Positions 1 to 5,597 of a DNA stretch of 6,551 nucleotides are shown in pieces. The DNA is taken from NCBI GenBank assembly GCA_020047875.1, contig JAIFNE010000135.1, positions 1 to 6,551 of the forward strand, written 5' to 3'. The position numbers were made by a program, and so were the translations under genes. Position 1 is the first letter of the stretch. Every line of letters starts with the position of its first letter. The notes below the pieces were generated by a model. That model did not search any database and had not been told where the DNA came from. It saw nothing but the letters and a program-made list of their open reading frames with translations. This DNA is from Hydrogenophaga sp. GTDB lineage: Bacteria > Pseudomonadota > Gammaproteobacteria > Burkholderiales > Burkholderiaceae_C.

Positions 1-1
1 C

Positions 2-91
2 CCGATCGCCATGGAAGAAGGTCTGCGCTTCGCCATCCGCGAGGGCGGCCGTACCGTGGGCGCCGGTGTGGTGGCCAAGATCATTGCGTAA
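2..91 (+). CDS. tuf: Elongation factor Tu, C-terminal end (partial)
   Basis: This is the last 29 codons of a gene that begins before the window. It reads PIAMEEGLRFAIREGG, then RTVGAGVVAKIIA, then TAA. This is the hallmark C-terminus of EF-Tu (domain 3), the GTPase that delivers aminoacyl-tRNA to the ribosomal A site in the cytoplasm. The GGRTVGAGVV segment is nearly invariant in bacteria. The gene lies 11 nt upstream of rpsJ on the same strand, as expected for the distal end of an rpsL-rpsG-fusA-tuf (str) operon running into rpsJ. Only the 3' end is visible, so the start, the GTPase domain and whether this is the tufA or tufB copy cannot be judged; the context favours the str-operon copy. 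Confidence 0.96.
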   Translation, partial: PIAMEEGLRFAIREGGRTVGAGVVAKIIA

Positions 92-102
92 GAAGGAAAA
101 CC

Positions 103-417
103 ATGTCTTCCAAGCAAAAGATTCGTATTCGCCTCAAAGCGTTTGACTACAAGCTGATCGACACCTCGGCCGCCGAGATCGTGGACACCGCCAAGCGCAC
201 CGGCGCCATCGTCAAGGGCCCGGTGCCCCTGCCGACTCGCATGAAGCGTTTTGACATCCTGCGCTCGCCGCACGTCAACAAGACCAGCCGCGATCAGCTC
301 GAGATTCGCACGCACCAGCGTCTGATGGACATCGTGGACCCGACCGACAAAACGGTTGATGCCCTGATGAAGCTCGACCTGCCCGCCGGTGTCGATGTGG
401 AAATCAAGCTGCAGTAA
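103..417 (+). CDS. rpsJ: 30S ribosomal protein S10 (NusE)
   Basis: This 104-residue protein matches bacterial S10 (103 residues in E. coli) end to end. It starts with KIRIRLKAFDYKLID and contains AEIVDTAKRTGA, GPVPLPTR, SPHVNKTSRDQ, EIRTH and a C-terminal LDLPAGVDVEIKL. S10 is a small-subunit head protein; as NusE it also pairs with NusB in transcription antitermination and contacts NusG. The ATG is preceded by AGAAGGA at 91-97, which overlaps the tuf stop codon. Translation and probably transcription are therefore linked to tuf, with an 11-nt gap. The gene is separated from rplC by 228 nt, whereas in E. coli rpsJ is the first gene of the S10 operon and lies close to rplC. In this organism rpsJ seems to belong to the tuf transcript. 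The identification is secure. Confidence 0.98.
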   Translation: MSSKQKIRIRLKAFDYKLIDTSAAEIVDTAKRTGAIVKGPVPLPTRMKRFDILRSPHVNKTSRDQLEIRTHQRLMDIVDPTDKTVDALMKLDLPAGVDVEIKLQ

Positions 418-431
418 ATAAGGCAGGGCTC

Positions 432-460
432 GCGAGGTTGTTCCGCGCGGACGACCTCGC
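432..460 (+). other. Strong RNA hairpin after rpsJ
   Basis: Positions 432-443 pair with 449-460 over 12 consecutive base pairs around the 5-nt loop CGCGC. Two of the pairs are G-U wobbles, so the structure is perfect as RNA but imperfect as a DNA palindrome. It starts 14 nt after the rpsJ stop codon. No U-run follows it (the next bases are TTGCGTAAG), so it is not a canonical terminator by itself. It may protect or process the 3' end of the tuf-rpsJ transcript, or assist termination at the next hairpin. The role is inference; the base pairing is read directly. Confidence 0.7.
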
Positions 461-489
461 TTGCGTAAGTAAGGCCCGCAAGTTATACT
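461..489 (+). promoter_or_regulatory. Candidate sigma70 promoter for rplC-rpsQ
   Basis: A -35-like TTGCGT (461-466, three of six matches to TTGACA) lies exactly 17 nt upstream of the -10-like TATACT (484-489, five of six matches to TATAAT). A start near 496 would give a leader of about 150 nt before the rplC ATG, similar in size to the E. coli S10 leader. The placement fits an operon whose first gene, rpsJ, has been left with the tuf transcript. The weak -35 is the main doubt; in a growth-linked ribosomal operon, activators or an upstream element could compensate. Confidence 0.55.
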
Positions 490-500
490 CGCAGGCTTTT
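471..500 (+). terminator. Terminator-like hairpin with short T-run, overlapping the -10
   Basis: AAGGCCCGC (471-479) pairs with GCAGGCTTT (491-499) over nine positions, with one C-A mismatch and one G-U pair. It runs directly into TTTT (497-500). The 11-nt loop (480-490) contains the TATACT -10 candidate. The T-run is short and partly taken up by the stem, so termination of the tuf-rpsJ transcript here is probably partial. It could act together with the stronger hairpin just upstream. Confidence 0.45.
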
Positions 501-645
501 CTGGGATTTTCGGAGAAGTCGGCATTGCCGATGCGGCCCGTGAAAACGGTGACCGTACCCTTAACGCTTCGCCACGCATCGGTTCTCTGATGCAAAGCGA
601 AACATCATCAGCCCCGGCCAATTGCAGTCGGGAACGGAGAAAACA
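496..645 (+). promoter_or_regulatory. Structured 5' leader of rplC (possible autoregulatory region)
   Basis: This non-coding region lies between the candidate transcription start and the rplC ATG. It holds several short hairpins. TCGGC/GCCGA pair at 519-523 and 527-531, and ACGG/CCGT at 546-549 and 553-556. A two-part stem has TTCGC (568-572) with GCGAA (597-601), then a 3x3 internal loop, then GCATC (576-580) with GATGC (589-593). A weaker CCCG/CGGG pairing (613-616 with 629-632) precedes the ribosome binding site. In E. coli the S10 leader binds L4, which represses both transcription and translation. L4 is the second gene after this leader, so a similar circuit is plausible, but no E. coli-type leader sequence is recognisable here. 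That part is inference. Confidence 0.45.
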
Positions 646-1317
646 ATGAGTCTTAGCAACTCCCTCGGGTTGTTGGGTCGCAAGGTTGGCATGATGCGCC
701 TGTTTACCGAAGATGGGGATGCAGTCCCTGTCACGGTGGTGGACGTGTCGAACAACCGTGTGACGCAAGTCAAAACTCAAGCCAACGATGGCTATGACGC
801 GCTTCAGGTCACCTTTGGTGCACGTCGCGCTTCCCGCGTCACCAAGCCCATTGCGGGCCACCTCGCGAAAGCCGGTGTCGAGGCGGGCGAAATCATCCAG
901 GAATTCCGCGTCGCCCCCGACGTCGCTGCCCAGTACCAGCCCGGTGCCGTGGTCGCCGCCGCTGTGTTTGCGGCCGGAAGCAAAGTGGATGTGCAGGGCA
1001 CTTCGATTGGTAAAGGCTTTGCCGGCACCATCAAGCGTCACAACTTCAAGTCTCAGCGCGCGTCGCACGGCAACAGCCGTTCGCACAACGTGCCAGGCTC
1101 GATCTCCATGGCCCAGGATCCAGGGCGTGTGTTTCCGGGCAAGAGAATGACCGGCCACATGGGCGATCAAACCAAGACGATCCAGAACCTGGACATCTTC
1201 CGTGTGGACGAAGGCCGTCAGTTGCTGATGATCCGCGGCGCGGTCCCGGGTGCCAACGGCGGTTTTCTGACCGTTCGTCCCGCAGTCAAGGCCAAGGCCG
1301 CCGAGGGAGTCAACTGA
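646..1317 (+). CDS. rplC: 50S ribosomal protein L3
   Basis: This 223-residue protein is L3 (209 residues in E. coli), which organises the 3' domain of 23S rRNA and extends a loop to the peptidyl transferase centre. It shows GLLGRKVGMMRLFTEDG (8-24), VTKPIAGHLAKAGVEAG (65-81), GTSIGKGFAGTIKRHNF (118-134), HGNSRSHNVPGS (141-152) and AQDPGRVFPGKRM (156-168). Gln157 aligns with E. coli Gln150, the residue methylated by PrmB. The start at ATG 646 is chosen because GGAGA (636-640) sits 5 nt upstream and MSLSNSLGLLGRKVG is a normal L3 beginning. A TTG eight codons upstream in frame lies in the leader and lacks support. The stop overlaps the rplD start (TGATG), so the two genes are translationally coupled. 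This is the first gene of the compact S10 cluster here. Confidence 0.98.
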   Translation: MSLSNSLGLLGRKVGMMRLFTEDGDAVPVTVVDVSNNRVTQVKTQANDGYDALQVTFGARRASRVTKPIAGHLAKAGVEAGEIIQEFRVAPDVAAQYQPGAVVAAAVFAAGSKVDVQGTSIGKGFAGTIKRHNFKSQRASHGNSRSHNVPGSISMAQDPGRVFPGKRMTGHMGDQTKTIQNLDIFRVDEGRQLLMIRGAVPGANGGFLTVRPAVKAKAAEGVN

Positions 1318-1937
1318 TGCAAGTCGAACTCCTGAATGACCAAGGCCAGGCCGCATCCAATGTGGATCTGCCAGAAACCGTGTTTGGTCGCGATTACAAC
1401 GAATCGCTGATCCACCAGCTCGTGGTGGCTTACCAGGCCAATGCGCGCCAGGGTACGCGTGCCCAGAAGGGCCGCGATGCGGTCAACCACTCGACCAAGA
1501 AGCCGTTCAAGCAAAAAGGTACGGGTCGGGCGCGTGCGGGTATGACCTCTTCCCCGATCTGGCGTGGAGGCGGTCGCGCCTTCCCGAACAGCCCGGACGA
1601 GAATTTCACCCAGAAAATCAACAAGAAGATGTACCGCGCCGGCATGGCCTCCATCTTCTCGCAGTTGGTGCGCGAAGGCCGCCTTGCTGTGGTTGATTCG
1701 ATGAAGGTGGATTCCCCCAAGACCAAGCAGCTGGCCGACAAATTCAAGGCCATGAACCTGCGTTCGGTGCTCGTGATTGCCGATGAAGTTGACGAAAACC
1801 TGTACTTGGCTTCGCGCAATCTGACCAATGTGTTGGTGGTTGAGCCGCGTTACGCAGACCCGTTGTCGCTGGTGCACTACAAGAAGGTGATCGTCACCAA
1901 AGCGGCGGTCGACCAGTTGAAGGAGATGTTCGCATGA
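1317..1937 (+). CDS. rplD: 50S ribosomal protein L4
   Basis: This 206-residue protein is L4 (201 residues in E. coli). The globular domain surrounds the rRNA-binding extended loop, seen here as KKPFKQKGTGRARAG (61-75) followed by SSPIWRGGGRAFPN (78-91). This loop reaches the exit-tunnel constriction, where macrolide-resistance mutations occur in other bacteria; no unusual residue is obvious. In E. coli L4 is also the repressor of the S10 operon, acting on the leader RNA. Here the gene follows a structured leader two genes upstream, so the same feedback is possible but not shown. The start overlaps the rplC stop by one base, with GAGGGAG (1303-1309) as ribosome binding site inside rplC. The 3' end overlaps rplW by four bases (ATGA). 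Confidence 0.98.
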   Translation: MQVELLNDQGQAASNVDLPETVFGRDYNESLIHQLVVAYQANARQGTRAQKGRDAVNHSTKKPFKQKGTGRARAGMTSSPIWRGGGRAFPNSPDENFTQKINKKMYRAGMASIFSQLVREGRLAVVDSMKVDSPKTKQLADKFKAMNLRSVLVIADEVDENLYLASRNLTNVLVVEPRYADPLSLVHYKKVIVTKAAVDQLKEMFA

Positions 1938-2248
1938 GCGTCACAAAATACGACGAAGGCCGACTGATGCAGGTGCTGGTGGCGCCGATCGTGTCTGAGA
2001 AGGCCACGATGGTCGGTGAGCAAAGCAATGCCGTGCTGTTCAAGGTGCTGCGCGATGCGTCCAAGCCAGAGATCAAGGCAGCGGTTGAGCTGATGTTCAA
2101 GGTTGAGGTCAAGGGCGTGTCCGTGCTCAACCAAAAGGGCAAGGCCAAGCGATTTGGCAAGACCATGGGTCGCCGCGACCATGTGCGCAAAGCGTACGTG
2201 ACGTTGATGCCGGGTCAGGAACTGAACTTTGGCGGGGAGGCTGCGTAA
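1934..2248 (+). CDS. rplW: 50S ribosomal protein L23
   Basis: This 104-residue protein is L23 (100 residues in E. coli), located at the mouth of the exit tunnel, where it docks trigger factor, SRP and the translocon. VLVAPIVSEKAT (14-25) is the family signature near the N-terminus; Glu22 in VSEK corresponds to the trigger-factor contact Glu18 of E. coli. Later motifs are FKVLRDASKPEIKAAVELMF, VKGVSVLNQKGKAKRFG and GRRDHVRKAYVTL. The ATG at 1934 overlaps the rplD stop (ATGA) and is preceded by AGGAGA at 1921-1926. An internal ATG at codon 12 would remove part of the first beta strand and has a poorer context. The gap to rplB is 2 nt. Confidence 0.97.
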   Translation: MSVTKYDEGRLMQVLVAPIVSEKATMVGEQSNAVLFKVLRDASKPEIKAAVELMFKVEVKGVSVLNQKGKAKRFGKTMGRRDHVRKAYVTLMPGQELNFGGEAA

Positions 2249-2250
2249 TC

Positions 2251-3075
2251 ATGGCTGTCATTAAAATGAAACCCACGTCACCAGGCCGTCGTGGCATGGT
2301 GAAGGTGACGCGCGAGAACCTGCACAAAGGTGAAGGCTACGCGCCACTGCTGGAGCCTCAGTTCCAGAAGGCTGGCCGCAACAACAACGGCCACATCACC
2401 GTGCGCCACAAGGGCGGTGGTCACAAGCACCACTACCGTGTGGTGGACTTCCGTCGCAACAAAGACAACATCCCTGCCAAGGTCGAGCGTATCGAATACG
2501 ACCCAAACCGCACGGCGCACATTGCGCTTCTGTGCTACGCCGATGGCGAGCGCCGTTACATCATTGCTCCACGCAATGTCGAGGTGGGCGCCACGCTGTT
2601 GTCTGGTTCGGAGTCACCGATTCGCGTCGGCAACACGCTGCCCATCCGCAACATTCCGGTGGGTTCGACGATTCACTGCATCGAACTGCAAATCGGCAAA
2701 GGTGCTCAGATCGCTCGCTCGGCGGGTGCATCGGCGGTGCTGATGGCTCGCGAAGGCGTGTATGCCCAGGTGCGCATGCGCTCCGGTGAGGTGCGGAAGA
2801 TCCACGTGGACTGCCGCGCCACCATCGGCGAGGTGTCCAATCAGGAACACAGTCTGCGCCAGCTTGGCAAGGCCGGTGTGAAGCGTCACATGGGTATCCG
2901 TCCGACCGTTCGCGGTACCGCGATGAACCCCATCGATCACCCGCACGGTGGTGGTGAAGGCAAGACCGGTGAAGGCCGCGCGCCAGTGGATCCGTGGGGC
3001 AACCTGACCAAGGGTTACCGTACCCGCAACAACCGCCGCACGCAGTCGATGATCGTCTCGCGTCGCAAGAAGTAA
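2251..3075 (+). CDS. rplB: 50S ribosomal protein L2
   Basis: This 274-residue protein is L2 (273 residues in E. coli), one of the most conserved proteins at the subunit interface, needed for subunit joining and peptidyl transferase activity. The N-terminal part has KPTSPGRRG (7-15), GRNNNGHITVRHKGGGHKH (42-60) and the OB-like RNA-binding domain. The C-terminal part has AGVKRHMGIRPTVRGTAMNP (208-227), then DHPHGGGEG (229-237) and GYRTRNNRRTQ. His230 corresponds to the functionally important His229 of E. coli. The length and both conserved ends are intact. GGGAGG at 2235-2240 inside rplW serves as ribosome binding site. The gene is separated from rplW by 2 nt and from rpsS by 12 nt. Confidence 0.99.
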   Translation: MAVIKMKPTSPGRRGMVKVTRENLHKGEGYAPLLEPQFQKAGRNNNGHITVRHKGGGHKHHYRVVDFRRNKDNIPAKVERIEYDPNRTAHIALLCYADGERRYIIAPRNVEVGATLLSGSESPIRVGNTLPIRNIPVGSTIHCIELQIGKGAQIARSAGASAVLMAREGVYAQVRMRSGEVRKIHVDCRATIGEVSNQEHSLRQLGKAGVKRHMGIRPTVRGTAMNPIDHPHGGGEGKTGEGRAPVDPWGNLTKGYRTRNNRRTQSMIVSRRKK

Positions 3076-3087
3076 AGGGTTGACAAC

Positions 3088-3363
3088 ATGACTCGTTCAC
3101 TCAAAAAAGGCCCTTTCATTGACCATCACCTGATGGCCAAGGTCGAAAAGGCTGTTGCAACCAAAGACAAGAAGCCGGTCAAAACCTGGTCGCGTCGCTC
3201 CATGATCCTGCCCGATTTCATCGGTCTGACGATTGCGGTGCACAACGGCAAGCAGCACGTGCCGGTTTACATCACCGACCAGATGGTGGGCCACAAGCTC
3301 GGCGAGTTTTCGCTGACGCGCACCTTCAAGGGCCACCCGGCCGACAAGAAAGCGAAGAGGTAA
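3088..3363 (+). CDS. rpsS: 30S ribosomal protein S19
   Basis: This 91-residue protein is S19 (92 residues in E. coli), located in the head of the small subunit beside S13 and near the A-site tRNA. It starts TRSLKKGPFIDHHLM and continues with KTWSRRSMILPDFIG (32-46), VHNGKQHVPVYITDQMVGHKLGEF and the basic end TRTFKGHPADKKAKR. These are the standard S19 blocks in order. AAAGGG near 3074-3079, overlapping the rplB stop, provides the ribosome binding site at a normal distance from the ATG. The last codons contain AAGAGG (3355-3360), which serves rplV. There is nothing unusual in length or composition. Confidence 0.98.
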   Translation: MTRSLKKGPFIDHHLMAKVEKAVATKDKKPVKTWSRRSMILPDFIGLTIAVHNGKQHVPVYITDQMVGHKLGEFSLTRTFKGHPADKKAKR

Positions 3364-3370
3364 TCCAGCC

Positions 3371-3706
3371 ATGAGTACAGAAACCCGTGCCATCGTCCGT
3401 GGCGTGCGCCTGTCGGTGGACAAAGGCCGCCTCGTCGCTGACCTGATTCGTGGCAAAAAGGTGGATCAGGCGCTCAACATCCTGATGTTTACCCAGAAGA
3501 AGGCAGCCGGCATCGTCAAAAAATGCCTGGAGTCCGCCATCGCCAACGCCGAGCACAACGACGGCGCCGACATCGACGAATTGAAGGTCAAGACCATCTA
3601 CGTCGAGCAAGGCACCACGCTCAAGCGCTTCTCGGCCCGCGCCAAAGGCCGCGGCAACCGCATCAGCAAACCCACCTGTCACATCTATGTGACGGTTGGC
3701 AACTGA
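3371..3706 (+). CDS. rplV: 50S ribosomal protein L22
   Basis: This 111-residue protein is L22 (110 residues in E. coli). It binds all domains of 23S rRNA and places a long beta-hairpin in the exit tunnel. The sequence has ARIVRG-type start residues (TRAIVRGVRLSVDKGRLVAD), RGKKVDQALNIL, KCLESAIANAEHN and the hairpin LKRFSARAKGRGNRISKPTCHI (84-105). The E. coli tip residues Met-Lys-Arg (82-84), deleted in some erythromycin-resistant mutants, appear here as Leu84-Lys85-Arg86, so the tip is intact. The gene follows rpsS by 7 nt and precedes rpsC by 18 nt. The N-terminal STETRA fits the L22 of related bacteria. Confidence 0.98.
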   Translation: MSTETRAIVRGVRLSVDKGRLVADLIRGKKVDQALNILMFTQKKAAGIVKKCLESAIANAEHNDGADIDELKVKTIYVEQGTTLKRFSARAKGRGNRISKPTCHIYVTVGN

Positions 3707-3724
3707 CACAAAGGCTAGAGGACT

Positions 3725-4606
3725 ATGGGACAGAAAATCAACCCCACCGGCTTCCGCTTGGCGATTTCGCGCAACTGGGCCAGCCGTTGGTATGCCAGCA
3801 ACCGCGACTTCGCGGGCATGCTGGCCGAAGACATCAAGGTGCGCGAGTACCTCAAGGGCAAGCTGAAGAACGCTGCGGTTTCCCGCGTCGTTATTGAGCG
3901 CCCAGCCAAGAACGCCCGCATCACCATTTACTCGGCGCGTCCGGGCGTGGTGATCGGCAAAAAGGGCGAGGACATCGAGCGCCTGAAAAAAGAATTGGCC
4001 ACCAAGCTGGGCGTGCCCGTTGCGGTGAACATCGAAGAAGTGCGCAAGCCCGAGATCGATGCCAAGCTGATCGCTGACAGCATCACGCAGCAGCTCGAGA
4101 AGCGAATCATGTTCCGCCGCGCCATGAAGCGCGCCATGCAGAACGCGATGCGCCTGGGCGCTCAGGGCATCAAGATCATGTCGTCGGGCCGTTTGAACGG
4201 CATCGAAATCGCCCGTTGCGAGTGGTACCGCGAAGGTCGCGTGCCGCTTCACACGCTGCGCGCTGACATCGACTACGGCACCTCCGAAGCCAAGACCACC
4301 TATGGTGTGATTGGCGTCAAGGTGTGGGTTTACAAGGGTGACACGCTGGGCCGCAACGATGCCCCAGTGGCCGCCGAGACGCCCCGCCCTGAAGAAGAGC
4401 GCCGCCCGCGTGGCCCGCGTCGTGAACGTCCTGCAGGCCCGCCTGCTCGCGCCGCGGTGCGTCGCTCGGGTGCCAATGCCGCGCCGGCCGATGGCAGCGA
4501 CAAGCCTGCCGAAGCCACCGCTGGTGCCACCGAACCCAAACCCGCCGTTAAGCGCGTTCGCAAAGACGCACCCGCAGGGGCACCTGCGGACGGCAAAGGA
4601 GAATAA
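3725..4606 (+). CDS. rpsC: 30S ribosomal protein S3 with extended C-terminal tail
   Basis: This 293-residue protein is S3, clearly longer than the 233 residues of E. coli. S3 sits at the mRNA entry site, contributes to helicase activity and binds 16S rRNA through a KH domain. MGQKINPTGFRL starts the N-domain; the KH GxxG loop is GKKG (78-81) in VVIGKKGEDIERLK; the C-domain shows KRIMFRRAMKRAMQNAM, GIKIMSSGRLNG, EWYREGRVPLHTLRADIDYG and YGVIGVKVWVYKG (193-205). Residues from about 211 to 293 form a low-complexity tail rich in Pro, Ala, Arg and Glu (for example PRGPRRERPAGPPAR), predicted by eye to be disordered. About 60 residues are extra relative to E. coli. AGAGGA (3717-3722) sits unusually close to the ATG, with AAAGG 7 nt further upstream as an alternative. 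The ends fit: rplP begins 2 nt after the stop. Confidence 0.98.
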   Translation: MGQKINPTGFRLAISRNWASRWYASNRDFAGMLAEDIKVREYLKGKLKNAAVSRVVIERPAKNARITIYSARPGVVIGKKGEDIERLKKELATKLGVPVAVNIEEVRKPEIDAKLIADSITQQLEKRIMFRRAMKRAMQNAMRLGAQGIKIMSSGRLNGIEIARCEWYREGRVPLHTLRADIDYGTSEAKTTYGVIGVKVWVYKGDTLGRNDAPVAAETPRPEEERRPRGPRRERPAGPPARAAVRRSGANAAPADGSDKPAEATAGATEPKPAVKRVRKDAPAGAPADGKGE

Positions 4607-4608
4607 AC

Positions 4609-5025
4609 ATGCTGCAACCTGCACGCCGCAAGTACCGCAAGGAGCAAAAAGGCCGCAACACGGGGGTTGCCACCAGTGGCGCCACCGTGGCCTTTGGCGA
4701 CTTCGGTCTCAAGTCCACCGATCGCGGTCGTCTGACCGCGCGCCAGATCGAGGCCGCACGCCGTGCGATCTCCCGTCACGTCAAGCGTGGCGGCCGGATC
4801 TGGATCCGCGTGTTCCCCGACAAGCCCATTTCACAGAAGCCTGCCGAGGTCCGCATGGGCAACGGCAAGGGTTCCGTGGAGTACTACGTGGCTGAAATTC
4901 AGCCCGGCAAGGTGTTGTACGAAATCGTTGGCGTGCCTGAAGAGCTCGCCCGCGAAGCGTTCACCCTGGCCGCCGCCAAACTTCCGCTGCGCACCACGTT
5001 CGTGACGCGTTTGCTGGGTCAGTGA
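4609..5025 (+). CDS. rplP: 50S ribosomal protein L16
   Basis: This 138-residue protein is L16 (136 residues in E. coli), located near the A-site tRNA elbow and the peptidyl transferase centre and needed late in 50S assembly. MLQPARRKYRKEQKGRN is the normal N-terminus. GRLTARQIEAARRAI (40-54), WIRVFPDKPISQKP, VRMGNGKG and PGKVLYEIVGVPEELAREAF follow in the expected order. Arg82 in VRMGNGKG aligns with E. coli Arg81, which is hydroxylated by a dedicated oxygenase in some bacteria. The ribosome binding site AAAGGAG (4595-4601) is strong and lies within the last rpsC codons; rpsC and rplP are separated by only 2 nt. A short hairpin lies just upstream of that site, at 4572-4589. Confidence 0.98.
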   Translation: MLQPARRKYRKEQKGRNTGVATSGATVAFGDFGLKSTDRGRLTARQIEAARRAISRHVKRGGRIWIRVFPDKPISQKPAEVRMGNGKGSVEYYVAEIQPGKVLYEIVGVPEELAREAFTLAAAKLPLRTTFVTRLLGQ

Positions 5026-5041
5026 TTCAGGAGAACACAAG

Positions 5042-5248
5042 ATGAAAACTGCTGAACTGCGCCAGAAAGACGTTGCCGGCCTTGAGGCCGAGGTGAAATC
5101 GCTGCAAAAGGCCCACTTCGGTCTGCGCATGCAAAAAGCCACGCAACAACTCAACAACAACGCCACGCTGGGTGACACCCGTCGCGCCATTGCCCGCGCC
5201 AAGACCATCCTGGCCGAGAAGCAGCGCGCTGCGTCCGCGGCCAAATAA
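5042..5248 (+). CDS. rpmC: 50S ribosomal protein L29
   Basis: This 68-residue protein is L29 (63 residues in E. coli), a small helical-hairpin protein beside L23 at the exit tunnel that takes part in the chaperone docking platform. MKTAELRQKDVAGLEAEVKSL gives the first helix and the family motif; FGLRMQKATQQLNNNATLGDTRRAIARAKTIL (given here in outline by its blocks FGLRMQKAT, NNATLGDTRR and ARAKTIL) gives the turn and the second helix. The C-terminal EKQRAASAAK is a few residues longer than in E. coli. CAGGAG (5028-5033) precedes the ATG by 8 nt. The gene sits in the usual position between rplP and rpsQ. Confidence 0.96.
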   Translation: MKTAELRQKDVAGLEAEVKSLQKAHFGLRMQKATQQLNNNATLGDTRRAIARAKTILAEKQRAASAAK

Positions 5249-5259
5249 GGAGCGACCTC

Positions 5260-5529
5260 ATGACGGAAGCCAAAATATCCCTCAAGCGCACCCTGGTCGG
5301 CAAGGTGGTCAGTGACAAGCGCACCAAGACCGTGACCGTGTTGGTCGAGCGTCGCGTCAAGCACGAGCTCTACGACAAGATCGTTGCCAAGTCCAGCAAG
5401 TACCACGCCCATGATGAAAAAGGCGAGTACAAGATGGGCGACGTGATCGAAATCACCGAGAGCCGTCCACTGTCCAAGACCAAAAACTGGGTGGCAACGC
5501 GCCTGGTTCAAAAGGCCGCACTGGTCTGA
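5260..5529 (+). CDS. rpsQ: 30S ribosomal protein S17
   Basis: This 89-residue protein is S17 (84 residues in E. coli), an OB-fold protein that binds 16S rRNA early and stabilises the body of the small subunit. KRTLVGKVVSDKRTKTVTVLVE (residues 9-30) is the first strand region, followed by YDKIVAKSSKYHAHDE, YKMGDVIEITESRPLSKTK and WVATRLVQKA. These are the normal blocks, with a short N-terminal MTEAKIS extension. TAAGGAG (5246-5252) gives a strong ribosome binding site overlapping the rpmC stop. It is the last gene of the S10 run, and an intrinsic terminator begins 33 nt after its stop. In E. coli rpsQ also ends the S10 operon, so the operon boundary is conserved even though the next gene differs. 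Confidence 0.98.
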   Translation: MTEAKISLKRTLVGKVVSDKRTKTVTVLVERRVKHELYDKIVAKSSKYHAHDEKGEYKMGDVIEITESRPLSKTKNWVATRLVQKAALV

Positions 5530-5538
5530 GTTTGATGT

Positions 5539-5554
5539 GCGCGACGCGTCGCGC
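5539..5554. repeat. Perfect 16-nt palindrome after rpsQ
   Basis: GCGCGACGCGTCGCGC reads the same on both strands and begins 10 nt after the rpsQ stop codon. As RNA it could form a short stem upstream of the terminator; as DNA it could be a protein site. In a GC-rich genome CG-rich palindromes also arise by chance, so no function is assigned. Confidence 0.6.
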
Positions 5555-5561
5555 TCCACGC

Positions 5562-5597
5562 AAAAGCGACCGACAATCTCGGTCGCTTTTTCTTTTT
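5562..5597 (+). terminator. Intrinsic terminator of the S10 operon
   Basis: AAAAGCGACCGA (5562-5573) pairs perfectly with TCGGTCGCTTTT (5579-5590) over 12 bp around the loop CAATC. T-rich sequence follows, TTTTTCTTTTT through 5597. This is a textbook Rho-independent terminator, 33 nt after rpsQ. The A-run on the left arm also gives some signal in the opposite direction, but the long T-tract makes the plus strand the clear working direction. It separates the ribosomal operon from the peroxiredoxin gene. Confidence 0.95.

Noticed and set aside
622..645. TTG start for L3 eight codons upstream of ATG 646
   Set aside because: The extra residues are not part of L3, and the proper ribosome binding site GGAGA (636-640) lies between the two starts.
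1218..1877. 219-codon minus-strand open frame opposite rplC/rplD
   Set aside because: Same antisense shadow effect; low-complexity composition and no ribosome binding site or family motif.
3326..4624. 432-codon open frame on the minus strand opposite rplV and rpsC
   Set aside because: It lies entirely antisense to two unmistakable ribosomal protein genes, has no recognisable domain, and is explained by high third-position GC, which removes stop codons from the opposite strand.
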